Below are positions 35,803-43,422 of a DNA stretch of 64,000 nt, in pieces. The stretch covers positions 682,001 through 746,000 of the forward strand of contig CAWHBK010000001.1 of the NCBI GenBank assembly GCA_963827605.1, in the 5' to 3' direction. The notes under the pieces were generated by a model. The model was not told where the DNA came from, searched no databases, and saw only the letters and a program-made list of their open reading frames with translations. How positions within the stretch are numbered: the stretch's first letter is position 1; each line of letters begins with the position of its first letter. The DNA comes from DSYU01 sp963827605 (lineage in GTDB: Bacteria > Chloroflexota > Anaerolineae > Anaerolineales > Anaerolineaceae). The translations under genes were made by a program, and so were the position numbers.

Positions 35803-36759
35803 ATGAGCCAGAACCATCTTGCTGAACTGTACCATGACTTGCGCAAAGAAGCGGAGAAGGTAATCGTTGGACTGGAGGAACCCTTCGAACAATTGGTCAT
35901 TGCCCTGTTGAGCGGCGGTCACGTGCTGTTGGAAGGCGTACCCGGTACGGCCAAGACCTTGATGGCAAAGACCCTCGCGTATCTGGTGCAGGCTCGCTTC
36001 AGCCGCGTCCAGTTTACTCCCGACTTGATGCCGTCCGATATCCTTGGGACCAGTATTTACGATCTATCCACCAATTCCTTCCACCTGCGCAAAGGGCCAA
36101 TTTTTACCCAGATACTGCTGGCAGACGAGATCAACCGTGCCCCTGCCAAAACGCAGTCCGCGCTCCTGGAAGCCATGGAAGAACGGCAGGTCAACCTGGA
36201 TGGCGAACGGCACATCCTGGGCCGCCCATTTATGGTGGTAGCCACGCAGAACCCGATCGAGTACGAAGGCACCTATCCCCTGCCCGAAGCGCAGCTGGAC
36301 CGCTTTATGTTCAAAATTCTGGTCCCCATATCCCCCACCCCGGTAGAAATCGAGGTGCTGCGCCGGTACCACCAGGGCTTTGACGCCCACGATCTGCAAG
36401 CCGCCGGCCTGCGCGCCATATTGATGGCCGAAGCATTCGACTCCATCCGGGCGGAGATCCATGCCATCCTGGTGGAGGACGGGGTGCTGAACTACATCGC
36501 CAGTGTGGTCGCGGCAACCCGCCAGTCGCCCGACGTTATTCTCGGCGCTAGCACACGAGCCGCCATCCACATTCTCCTATCCGCCAAGACCTGTGCCAGT
36601 ATGCAGGGCCGTGAATACGTCACACCGGACGATGTGAAATTTGTCGCGCCGCCCGTTCTGCGCCACCGCTTGATCCTCAAACCGGAAGCCGAAATCGAAG
36701 GGCTGAATGCCGACTCGGTAATCCAGCGCGTGCTGGGCCAGGTTGAGGTCCCCCGCTAA
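35803..36759 (+). CDS. MoxR-family AAA+ ATPase
   Basis: 318-residue AAA+ chaperone-like ATPase. Walker A GVPGTAKTLMAKT, Walker B LLADEINRAPAKTQ, sensor 1 ATQNPIEYEGTYPLPEAQLDRFM and the C-terminal lid with TRAAIHILLSAKT and VTPDDVKFVAPPVLRHRL are all seen. MoxR proteins help activate or insert cofactors in partner proteins, usually together with von Willebrand factor A-type proteins. AGGAG precedes the ATG. The DUF58 gene starts 5 bases after its stop. Confidence 0.93.
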   Translation: MSQNHLAELYHDLRKEAEKVIVGLEEPFEQLVIALLSGGHVLLEGVPGTAKTLMAKTLAYLVQARFSRVQFTPDLMPSDILGTSIYDLSTNSFHLRKGPIFTQILLADEINRAPAKTQSALLEAMEERQVNLDGERHILGRPFMVVATQNPIEYEGTYPLPEAQLDRFMFKILVPISPTPVEIEVLRRYHQGFDAHDLQAAGLRAILMAEAFDSIRAEIHAILVEDGVLNYIASVVAATRQSPDVILGASTRAAIHILLSAKTCASMQGREYVTPDDVKFVAPPVLRHRLILKPEAEIEGLNADSVIQRVLGQVEVPR

Positions 36760-36764
36760 AAATC

Positions 36765-38075
36765 ATGCAGCTTACCAAACGCGCGGTTCTGATTTTGCTG
36801 ATCACGGCCCCAATAATCGCCGCATCCACCTGGTTGCCGGTCCTGGGATGGGTTGCGCTGGGCTATTTTCTAGTTTGCCTGGGCCTCTTGGCCCTGGATG
36901 GACGCCTCGCGGAACCGCTTTCCCGACTGGAAGTTAACCGCATCCACCCGCAGAAGTTGAATCTGGGGGTTGAAAACCCCGTCACCCTGACCGTATATAA
37001 CCGCGGGCGGCGCAAGCTCATTTTCTGGCTGCGCGATGAGCCACCCGAAGCATTCAAAATTGAGACTCGCGTTCAGGCGGGACAGGTGGCTGCCCGGCAG
37101 GCCTGGCAGAACCGCTATACCGTCATCCCCTTCCAGCGCGGCAATTACCGCTTTGGCGACCTGACCCTGCGCTGGCTCGGGCCGTTGGGACTGCTGGTTC
37201 GCCAGGCGCGCATCCCGGCGGCTTCGGACGTCAAAGTCTACCCCAATCTGTTGGATGTGCAGCGCTATGACCTGCTCTTGCGCCGCAATCGCCTGCAGGA
37301 AATGGGCTTGCGCCACAGCCGGCAGCGCGGTGAGGGCACGGAGTACGAACGCCTGCGCGAATATCTGCCGGATGATGATTTCCGCCGCATCGATTGGAAG
37401 GCCACTGCCCGCCGGTCCCGCCCCATCACCGTGGAGTACGAAACAGAACGCAGTCAGAACATTTTCCTCGCCATCGATACCGGCCGTATGATGCAAAGCC
37501 CGGTGGAACACATTGCCAAGCTGGACTATGTGATCAATTCCGCGCTGCTGCTCATCTATGTTGCCATTGGCAAAGGCGATAAAGTGGGCCTGCTCACCTT
37601 CGCCGATCAGGTGGGCGCTTTCCTTTCCGCGGGCCAGGGGAAGGGGCAGTTTTACAAAGCGCTCGAGCTGCTCTACGCCGTCCGTCCGCAGCCTGTGGAA
37701 CCCGATTACCACGCGGGGCTCAGCTTCCTGGCGATTAAACAACGCAAACGCGCCCTGGTGGTTCTGTTTACCGATTTGAGCGGCGGCCGCAGCATGACCG
37801 ACCTGGTAAGTCACGCAGCTGTATTACAGCGCACCCACCTGGTGCTGGTGGTAACAATTGCCGACCCGGACGTGCTTGTCGCAGCTCGCCAGCAGCCAAA
37901 CAATACCTTAAGCGCGTACCAGCGCGCCGTCGCAAGCCAGATACTCGCCGACCGCCAGCTGGCCCTGGACCAGCTTCGCCAGCAGGGCGTGCTGGTTTTA
38001 GATACCCCTGCGAACCAGCTCTCCACCGATGTGATTAACCGCTATCTGGAATTGAAAGGGCAGACCAGGTTATAG
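36765..38075 (+). CDS. DUF58 domain protein (vWA-like)
   Basis: 436 residues. Two hydrophobic segments at the N-terminus (TKRAVLILLITAPIIAAS and VLGWVALGYFLVCLGLLAL) anchor it; the DUF58 core has GEGTEYERLREYLPDDDFRRIDWKATARRSRPITVEYE in overlapping parts, then a vWA-like domain with FLAIDTGRMM (a MIDAS-like DxG rather than DxSxS), and LVVLFTDLSGG. Constant partner of MoxR. Its last 6 bases overlap the end of the convergent spoIIM-like gene. Confidence 0.9.
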   Translation: MQLTKRAVLILLITAPIIAASTWLPVLGWVALGYFLVCLGLLALDGRLAEPLSRLEVNRIHPQKLNLGVENPVTLTVYNRGRRKLIFWLRDEPPEAFKIETRVQAGQVAARQAWQNRYTVIPFQRGNYRFGDLTLRWLGPLGLLVRQARIPAASDVKVYPNLLDVQRYDLLLRRNRLQEMGLRHSRQRGEGTEYERLREYLPDDDFRRIDWKATARRSRPITVEYETERSQNIFLAIDTGRMMQSPVEHIAKLDYVINSALLLIYVAIGKGDKVGLLTFADQVGAFLSAGQGKGQFYKALELLYAVRPQPVEPDYHAGLSFLAIKQRKRALVVLFTDLSGGRSMTDLVSHAAVLQRTHLVLVVTIADPDVLVAARQQPNNTLSAYQRAVASQILADRQLALDQLRQQGVLVLDTPANQLSTDVINRYLELKGQTRL

Positions 38076-39062
38076 GTGGATCTTCCCCTGGCCTGGAGGC
38101 TGTTTTCCAGGCCGCCCGGCGAGAAGCAGATAGCTGTAGAGCAGCACTCCGCTGCCCAATCCAACGGCCCACTTCACCGGCCAGAGGATATCCGCGGCCG
38201 GGGAGACAAAGCCCTCGATGGCCCCGGCGATCATCAGCAGCGGCACGCAGCCTATTACCAGCGTTACCGCCCGGTTTGCAGCGATCTTGAGTGCGTCCAG
38301 TCGCCGCAGCAGGCCTGGATGAATAATCGCCCAACCCAGCATCAATCCTGCGCCGCCGGCCATCATAATAACGCTCAATTCGATCACGCCGTGCCCGATC
38401 ACAAACGCCCATAAATCCCATCCCAACCCATAATGCGCCGTCAAACCGGTCAACCCACCCAGGATCAGGCCGTTCATCGCCATCACCCACACGGTGTACA
38501 ACCCGGCCGATACCCCACCCGCAAATGCCAGGAATGCCACCTGGATATTATTGCGCATGATAAAGGTAGAAGAGTAAGGCCGCTCTTCGACGGGGATATC
38601 CATCCACAGCTTGCCTTCTTCAACTGTCCCGCGCAGGCTCTGCACCTGCTCCGGCAGCAGCCAGCGCGATGCGTCTGGCTGGATCCAGATAGCCGCCATC
38701 GCGATCAGCGCCGAAATCCAAAAAATCAGGCTGGCGGTGATTATAAATGGAAGCATTTCACGATATACTCGAGGGAAGCCGGCCGTGATAAAGTCTTTGA
38801 TGCGGTTGGTTACGAAAGGCTCAGAGCGATAAATAACAGCGTGCCCGCGTGCGACAAGCTGGTTCAAATACGTTGCAACTGGGTGCCGGGGGAAATCGCG
38901 CTGGGCCAGGGCCAGGTCCGAGGTAGCAACCCGGTAGTACCGCCCCAGGCTGCTGATATCCGCGGGTGAGAGCCGGCGGATATCCCGTTCCGCCCGGTCA
39001 ATTAATTCTGATAAGGCTTTCCAGTCCGGCTGGTGCGTTTGATATAATTGGTTTGCATCCAT
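38070..39062 (-). CDS. Stage II sporulation protein M-like membrane protein
   Basis: 330 residues of the SpoIIM/DUF95 family. The soluble N-terminus (about 100 residues, WKALSELIDRAERDIRRLSPADI) is followed by PRVYREMLPFIITASLIFWI and about six membrane spans, with NNIQVAFLAFAGGVSAGLYTVWV and GHGVIELSVIMMAGGAGL typical of the family. In Bacillus SpoIIM recruits a wall hydrolase complex in engulfment; this organism shows no sign of sporulating, and SpoIIM-like genes commonly sit next to RDD and MoxR/DUF58 genes in non-sporulating bacteria, as here. Confidence 0.87.
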   Translation of the reverse strand: MDANQLYQTHQPDWKALSELIDRAERDIRRLSPADISSLGRYYRVATSDLALAQRDFPRHPVATYLNQLVARGHAVIYRSEPFVTNRIKDFITAGFPRVYREMLPFIITASLIFWISALIAMAAIWIQPDASRWLLPEQVQSLRGTVEEGKLWMDIPVEERPYSSTFIMRNNIQVAFLAFAGGVSAGLYTVWVMAMNGLILGGLTGLTAHYGLGWDLWAFVIGHGVIELSVIMMAGGAGLMLGWAIIHPGLLRRLDALKIAANRAVTLVIGCVPLLMIAGAIEGFVSPAADILWPVKWAVGLGSGVLLYSYLLLAGRPGKQPPGQGKIHL

Positions 39063-39135
39063 GGATGTATCAGGGGGCCGCGATTTGAAGGATGGGTGAC
39101 CAAATTATAACCGGAACATCGCCAAGGAACGCCCA

Positions 39136-39969
39136 ATGAACCAATCCGAAGAAAAGCTTTTTATCGATACTCCTGAAAACATTACCTTTGGCTACGAAAT
39201 AGCCGGGATTGGTTCGCGCTTTCTGGCCGCATTGGTCGACACCACTCTAATTGTCTTGCTGCAAGTTCTGGTAAATGCCATCTTGCTCCTTATCCTTTCA
39301 AGCAGTGTGAACCTGGGCGAGCTCTTTTCCTCTGGTAAAATATTTGCCTCCTCGGCCAGTTGGGTCATTGCACTGATCGGCCTGATCTCTTTCTTCTTCT
39401 TTTGGGGCTACTATATCTTTTTCGAGATGCTCTGGAACGGCCAATCCCCGGGCAAGTCCATCGTCAAATTGCGCGTGATCCGCGCCGACGGCACTCCCAT
39501 CACCCTGACCGAATCACTCGTCCGCAACCTGGTCCGCCTGATCGATTTCCTGCCCGTATACTACGGCGTAGGTGTGATCGCCATGTTTATCAACAAACAA
39601 TCCCGCCGCCTGGGTGACCTGGCCGCAGGGACCCTGGTCGTCCGCGAGCACGCGGAGAAGATTACCTTAAAAAGCCTGGCTTCCTCGCAGGTCCGCCTGC
39701 CCTATCCGGGGCTTGACCCCACTCCCATCCCTGTCGCCTTCCAGGATTTACCCGTTCAACACCTGACCGGGCAAGATATTCAGATGATCGAATCATTCCT
39801 CAGCCGGCGCCAGGGGTTGCACAACCGCCGGGCTCTTGCGGAACAGCTTGCGCGCTCCAGCCTGACGCGCATGCAACTGCCGGACAGCGAGATCCCGCCG
39901 GGCCAGGCCGAAACAGTCCTGGAGAGCATTCTACGAGCATACCGTTCCCGCCAAGACACGGGGAGGTGA
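39136..39969 (+). CDS. RDD family membrane protein
   Basis: 277 residues. The RDD domain spans about 20-175: YEIAGIGSRFLAALVDTTLI (Arg-Asp-type start), two or three membrane spans, NGQSPGKSIVKLRVIRADG, and RRLGDLAAGTLVV. The rest is a soluble tail with a helical segment LSRRQGLHNRRALAEQLARS. Divergent from the spoIIM-like gene. RDD proteins with MoxR/DUF58 neighbours are common; transport has been suggested for a few, unproven here. AAGGA precedes the ATG. Confidence 0.88.
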   Translation: MNQSEEKLFIDTPENITFGYEIAGIGSRFLAALVDTTLIVLLQVLVNAILLLILSSSVNLGELFSSGKIFASSASWVIALIGLISFFFFWGYYIFFEMLWNGQSPGKSIVKLRVIRADGTPITLTESLVRNLVRLIDFLPVYYGVGVIAMFINKQSRRLGDLAAGTLVVREHAEKITLKSLASSQVRLPYPGLDPTPIPVAFQDLPVQHLTGQDIQMIESFLSRRQGLHNRRALAEQLARSSLTRMQLPDSEIPPGQAETVLESILRAYRSRQDTGR

Positions 39970-40020
39970 GCTTGAACACAGCCGGAGCGAGCCGTAAACC
40001 GTTTTTGGGGCTGCTGCAGC

Positions 40021-40518
40021 ATGTTCCTTGATTTCCTCTTCCAAATCTGGCGCCGGTTTAGCGGCCCGATCCAATGGTGGTTCCTTTGGCTGTGCAGCAG
40101 CAAATTCATGCTCAGCGTTTCTGGCGTGGTTGAGGATGAAAATGGCCATATCCTCCTGCAGCGTCACCGCCATTGGGTTCCCAATGTTTGGGGATTGCCA
40201 GGGGGCATCGTCCACAGTGGTGAGCGCCTTGAAAATGCCTTTGCCCGCGAGGTGTTTGAGGAAACCGGGCTCGCAATCTCGGATATCGAATTGGTTCAAT
40301 TAAGCAGCGGTTATCGCTATCGCGTGGAGGTCTATTTTCGGGCGAATCTTGCCAAATGTGGGCATGCGCAGGTGATGCGGCTGCAAGAACAGGAAGTGCT
40401 CGAGGCCCGTTTCTTCCCCATAGACCGGCTGCCATCCAATCTCCTTCCACTGCAGAAACAGGTGATCGACACCCTAAGCAGTCTGCCAAAAGCGCGAGCA
40501 AGAAGTTCAATTCCGTAG
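40021..40518 (+). CDS. Nudix hydrolase
   Basis: 165 residues. The Nudix box GIVHSGERLENAFAREVFEE, then TGL, is complete (G-x5-E-x7-REVxEExG), so a nucleoside-diphosphate-linked pyrophosphatase activity is expected; the substrate cannot be told. Before it comes a hydrophobic N-terminal stretch of about 30 residues rich in Trp and Phe (IQWWFLWLC), unusual for Nudix proteins and perhaps membrane-associating or a sign that the real start is later. It may be co-transcribed with the next gene, 20 bases away. Confidence 0.87.
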   Translation: MFLDFLFQIWRRFSGPIQWWFLWLCSSKFMLSVSGVVEDENGHILLQRHRHWVPNVWGLPGGIVHSGERLENAFAREVFEETGLAISDIELVQLSSGYRYRVEVYFRANLAKCGHAQVMRLQEQEVLEARFFPIDRLPSNLLPLQKQVIDTLSSLPKARARSSIP

Positions 40519-40538
40519 CATTAAGGAAAAGGTTTAAA

Positions 40539-41639
40539 ATGACCGCCGACCAGAATAGCAGCGCAAATCCGGTCCTGGTTTTTGACTGGGGCAATACTTT
40601 AATGAAAGTCTACCCTGAATATCAAGGCCCGATGGCAAACTGGCCACAAGTGGACGAAGTCCCTGGCGTGGTTGAGGCCTTGGAAGCGCTGCTCGGCCGG
40701 TACAACATGGTCGTGGCCACCAATGCCGGTGATTCGAATGCCGCGCAAGTCTGGAAGGCGCTCAAACGAGTGGGTCTGGGGGAGTATTTCAAAGCGGTTT
40801 TTACTTCTGGCGAGCTAGGCGCGCAGAAACCGGAATTGCGCTTCTTCCGCCAGCTGGAGAGCGTGCTGGCCCGCGCCCCGCACACCCTGGTAATGATCGG
40901 CGACAATTACCGTACCGATTGTTTAGGCGCAAAAGCCGCCGGGTGGAAAGCCATCTGGTTTAACCCGGGTTGGGAAACCGCGCCCGGACTGCTGCCGCTC
41001 CACGATGCGGAGATATCCGACCTGCGCAAACTGCCCCAGGTAATTGCCCAACTGCACCTGCCGGATGTACCCACCTGCCTGGCCTGGCTTGTCGAGCGCG
41101 GCACGCCTTACAACATCCTGGCCCACGTCCAGCTCGTCGCTGCCGTGGCATACCAGCTGGCCGTCTGGCTGAACGCAAAGGGTACGGAAGTAGACCCCGT
41201 CCTCACCCACCGCGGTGCGCTGCTGCACGACCTGGCAAAAGTCGATTCGCTGCACAAAACCTACGCTCGCAGCCAGCATGGTGACCATGCCGCCTTTGCT
41301 CACCGCCTGCTGCTGGAACGCGCCCAACCGGAGCTTGCCGAAATTGCGGACCGGCACTCGCTCTACAAGGATCCCACGGACCCGCGCCGTCCCCAAACCT
41401 GGGAGGAAAAGCTGGTCCATTTCGCCGATAAGCTGGCCGAGGGCACGCGGATTGTCCCGATCGAGGAAAGACTCCAGGCGCTGAAAGAACGCTACCCCTC
41501 CGCTGCGAGCGAGATGGAAGACAGTTGGCCTATCCTCGCTGCGCTTCAAGAGCAAATTTGCGGCTTGCTCAACCTCACCCCGGCCGACCTGGTCGCCAGC
41601 TTACGCCAGGCTGCCGGGACTTTTAAGTCTGTCTGGTAG
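40539..41639 (+). CDS. HAD-like phosphatase fused to HD-domain hydrolase
   Basis: 366 residues. The N-terminal half is HAD: motif I FDWGNTL, motif II ATNAGD, motif III GAQKPE, motif IV MIGDNYRTDCLGAKAAGW. Motif I has the nucleophilic Asp, but the second Asp is replaced by Gly, which would weaken acid-base catalysis. The C-terminal half (from about 195) is an HD domain with HRGALLHDLAKVDS, HAAFAHRLLLE and a helical bundle. ATG at 40539 has AAGGAAAAGG upstream. Known bifunctional proteins of this kind are not familiar to me; a phosphohydrolase on nucleotides or phospho-signals is a guess. Confidence 0.75.
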   Translation: MTADQNSSANPVLVFDWGNTLMKVYPEYQGPMANWPQVDEVPGVVEALEALLGRYNMVVATNAGDSNAAQVWKALKRVGLGEYFKAVFTSGELGAQKPELRFFRQLESVLARAPHTLVMIGDNYRTDCLGAKAAGWKAIWFNPGWETAPGLLPLHDAEISDLRKLPQVIAQLHLPDVPTCLAWLVERGTPYNILAHVQLVAAVAYQLAVWLNAKGTEVDPVLTHRGALLHDLAKVDSLHKTYARSQHGDHAAFAHRLLLERAQPELAEIADRHSLYKDPTDPRRPQTWEEKLVHFADKLAEGTRIVPIEERLQALKERYPSAASEMEDSWPILAALQEQICGLLNLTPADLVASLRQAAGTFKSVW

Positions 41640-41693
41640 CCAAAGGATTGCTGGGACAGCGCAAAATGGCGCGCGCAAAATTGCGCACCGCTA

Positions 41694-43181
41694 CTATTCG
41701 CCAGGTAAATTGTAGTAGTTGTAGACTGCCTGCGAAATTTCCGCCACCATCCGGTTGGCCTGATCAAACAGCATCTGGCCCGGGTGGTACATATACACGG
41801 TAATTACGTAGTTGCCGCCCGGGGTATACACCAGCCCTGCATCCGAGATCGTATGCATCAAGCCGTCGTTCTCGATAATCCAGCCGTGCTTGTGCCCAAT
41901 CCGCGTACCTTCTGGCAAACCGGCCTGCAAAAGCACCGCGATCCGGTTCATCACCAGGTAATCAATCATCTGGCGGCACTCGGCCTGAGTAATTTCTCCT
42001 GGAAATGCCGCGGCAAATGCACCCCCGCCCGTTTCAGAACACTGGTAAATATCCTCCAGGAGCATGCCCATCTCAGTTGGGGTGGTCTGGTTGTACGGGT
42101 CGGGACCGGCCAAAACGTCGCTGCGCTGGTTGGCGGTGGTTTTAAAGCGCTGCAGCAGCGGTGCACCCGGGTAAAAATAGCCGGCCAGAAAACTATTGGG
42201 AAACCCCAGCGTCTGCAGATCCTTGGTGACATCCAGAGGACCCAACGCGCCATCCATCAGCTTTTCCATCAACTGGTCGGCGTCATCATTCCCAGACTGC
42301 TCGATCATTTTCGTCAATAATTCCTGTACTTCGGGGGAAAGTGGCTCGGAAGTACGCCGCATGGTCGAAACCATAATGGGAATCTTCATCGTACTGGCGG
42401 CGGTGAAGGCAATATCCCCGCTCACGGGTTGGCCGCCATCATATGCAAAGTGGATCTCTTGCCCGGTCTGCAAGTCATTCAGATAAATCTCAATCACCCC
42501 GTCAAACGTGGATGTCTCAACCATGCGCTGGAGCAGGATTTGCAGGTTCACGAAAGAAGGGCGCGGCGGCGTGATTTTATTGAAGGATAGGTTGACCACG
42601 CGCGAGGAGGGCGAGCGCAGCGCTGAATCGATCAGGGTCACCGCCCGGTCGATATCCAGCACTGTCCCGGCTCTTCCGGATTGGAAGCCCGCACTGCCCG
42701 CCAGCGGGATAGCCTCAGCAGCTTCCTGATCGTACCGCGCGGCAACTTCATCGCGCAGATAAGCGCGCAGGCGCTCCTCGGAATAAGCAGCCCGCAGCGG
42801 CACCTCCTGCGGTGTGGGCAGGCGGTTCCATAGATAATCCCAGAAGCCGTTCCAAAACGGTTGTTGGAGACGCTCCAGATCCGCTGCCGCGATCATCGCC
42901 GGAATATCCAGCTCAAACCCGATAACGGAAGGACGGATTTGGATGGCCGCATCCCGGTAACGGGCCTCCACGGGAATCGCTGTATAGGTTTGCAGCAGCC
43001 GTTCCGCCGCAACCTGTTGGGTTTCCCCCCCGACCGGCACTCCGGCTATCACCATTCCGGGCGGAAAGCTGTTCCGGATTCGGCTGTAGCTTACCAGTTG
43101 AAAAACCGTTAGTGCCCCCGCCAGGAAAATAAACAAAATAGAAATCCAGCGCAGACTAACGGATATACTTCGATTTCTCAC
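41694..43181 (-). CDS. VanW/YoaR-like protein with serine beta-lactamase-fold domain
   Basis: 495 residues from the GTG at 43181, chosen for AGGTGGAG 6 bases upstream. A signal anchor (ISILFIFLAGALTVFQLV) is followed by a peptidoglycan-binding-4/VanW N-terminal region (NSFPPGMVIAGVPVGGETQQVA, AERLL repeats) to about 210. The C-terminal part is a class A beta-lactamase-like serine hydrolase: TAASTMKIPIM gives S-x-x-K, SGNDDAD the SxN motif and GHKHGW a K-x-G variant of KTG. An outward-facing D,D-peptidase- or beta-lactamase-like enzyme anchored at the wall is inferred. Confidence 0.82.
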   Translation of the reverse strand: MRNRSISVSLRWISILFIFLAGALTVFQLVSYSRIRNSFPPGMVIAGVPVGGETQQVAAERLLQTYTAIPVEARYRDAAIQIRPSVIGFELDIPAMIAAADLERLQQPFWNGFWDYLWNRLPTPQEVPLRAAYSEERLRAYLRDEVAARYDQEAAEAIPLAGSAGFQSGRAGTVLDIDRAVTLIDSALRSPSSRVVNLSFNKITPPRPSFVNLQILLQRMVETSTFDGVIEIYLNDLQTGQEIHFAYDGGQPVSGDIAFTAASTMKIPIMVSTMRRTSEPLSPEVQELLTKMIEQSGNDDADQLMEKLMDGALGPLDVTKDLQTLGFPNSFLAGYFYPGAPLLQRFKTTANQRSDVLAGPDPYNQTTPTEMGMLLEDIYQCSETGGGAFAAAFPGEITQAECRQMIDYLVMNRIAVLLQAGLPEGTRIGHKHGWIIENDGLMHTISDAGLVYTPGGNYVITVYMYHPGQMLFDQANRMVAEISQAVYNYYNLPGE

Positions 43182-43422
43182 ATGTAGCTCCACCTGAATT
43201 GTACCATGCTCATAACACCCTTTTTCAAATCGATATTTTGTCCCGGAATCAGACCATCTTGTAAGGGCGCGAAACGGTAAGCTGCCGGGCACCGGCAGCA
43301 CGAGGCGCGGGCAACCTTGCAAGAATAGACAGATTCATGTATAGTCACCCATGTTTAATTGGATCGAATTTCCTCACGTTTGTTAAACATCATCCCAGTG
43401 AGAGGCAATAAAACCGAACCGT

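Noticed and set aside
41655..41690. Hairpin between the HAD-HD gene and the VanW-like gene
   Set aside because: The stem (GCGCAA/TTGCGC) is only 6 bp with almost no loop and no U-tract, so it is too weak to call a terminator.
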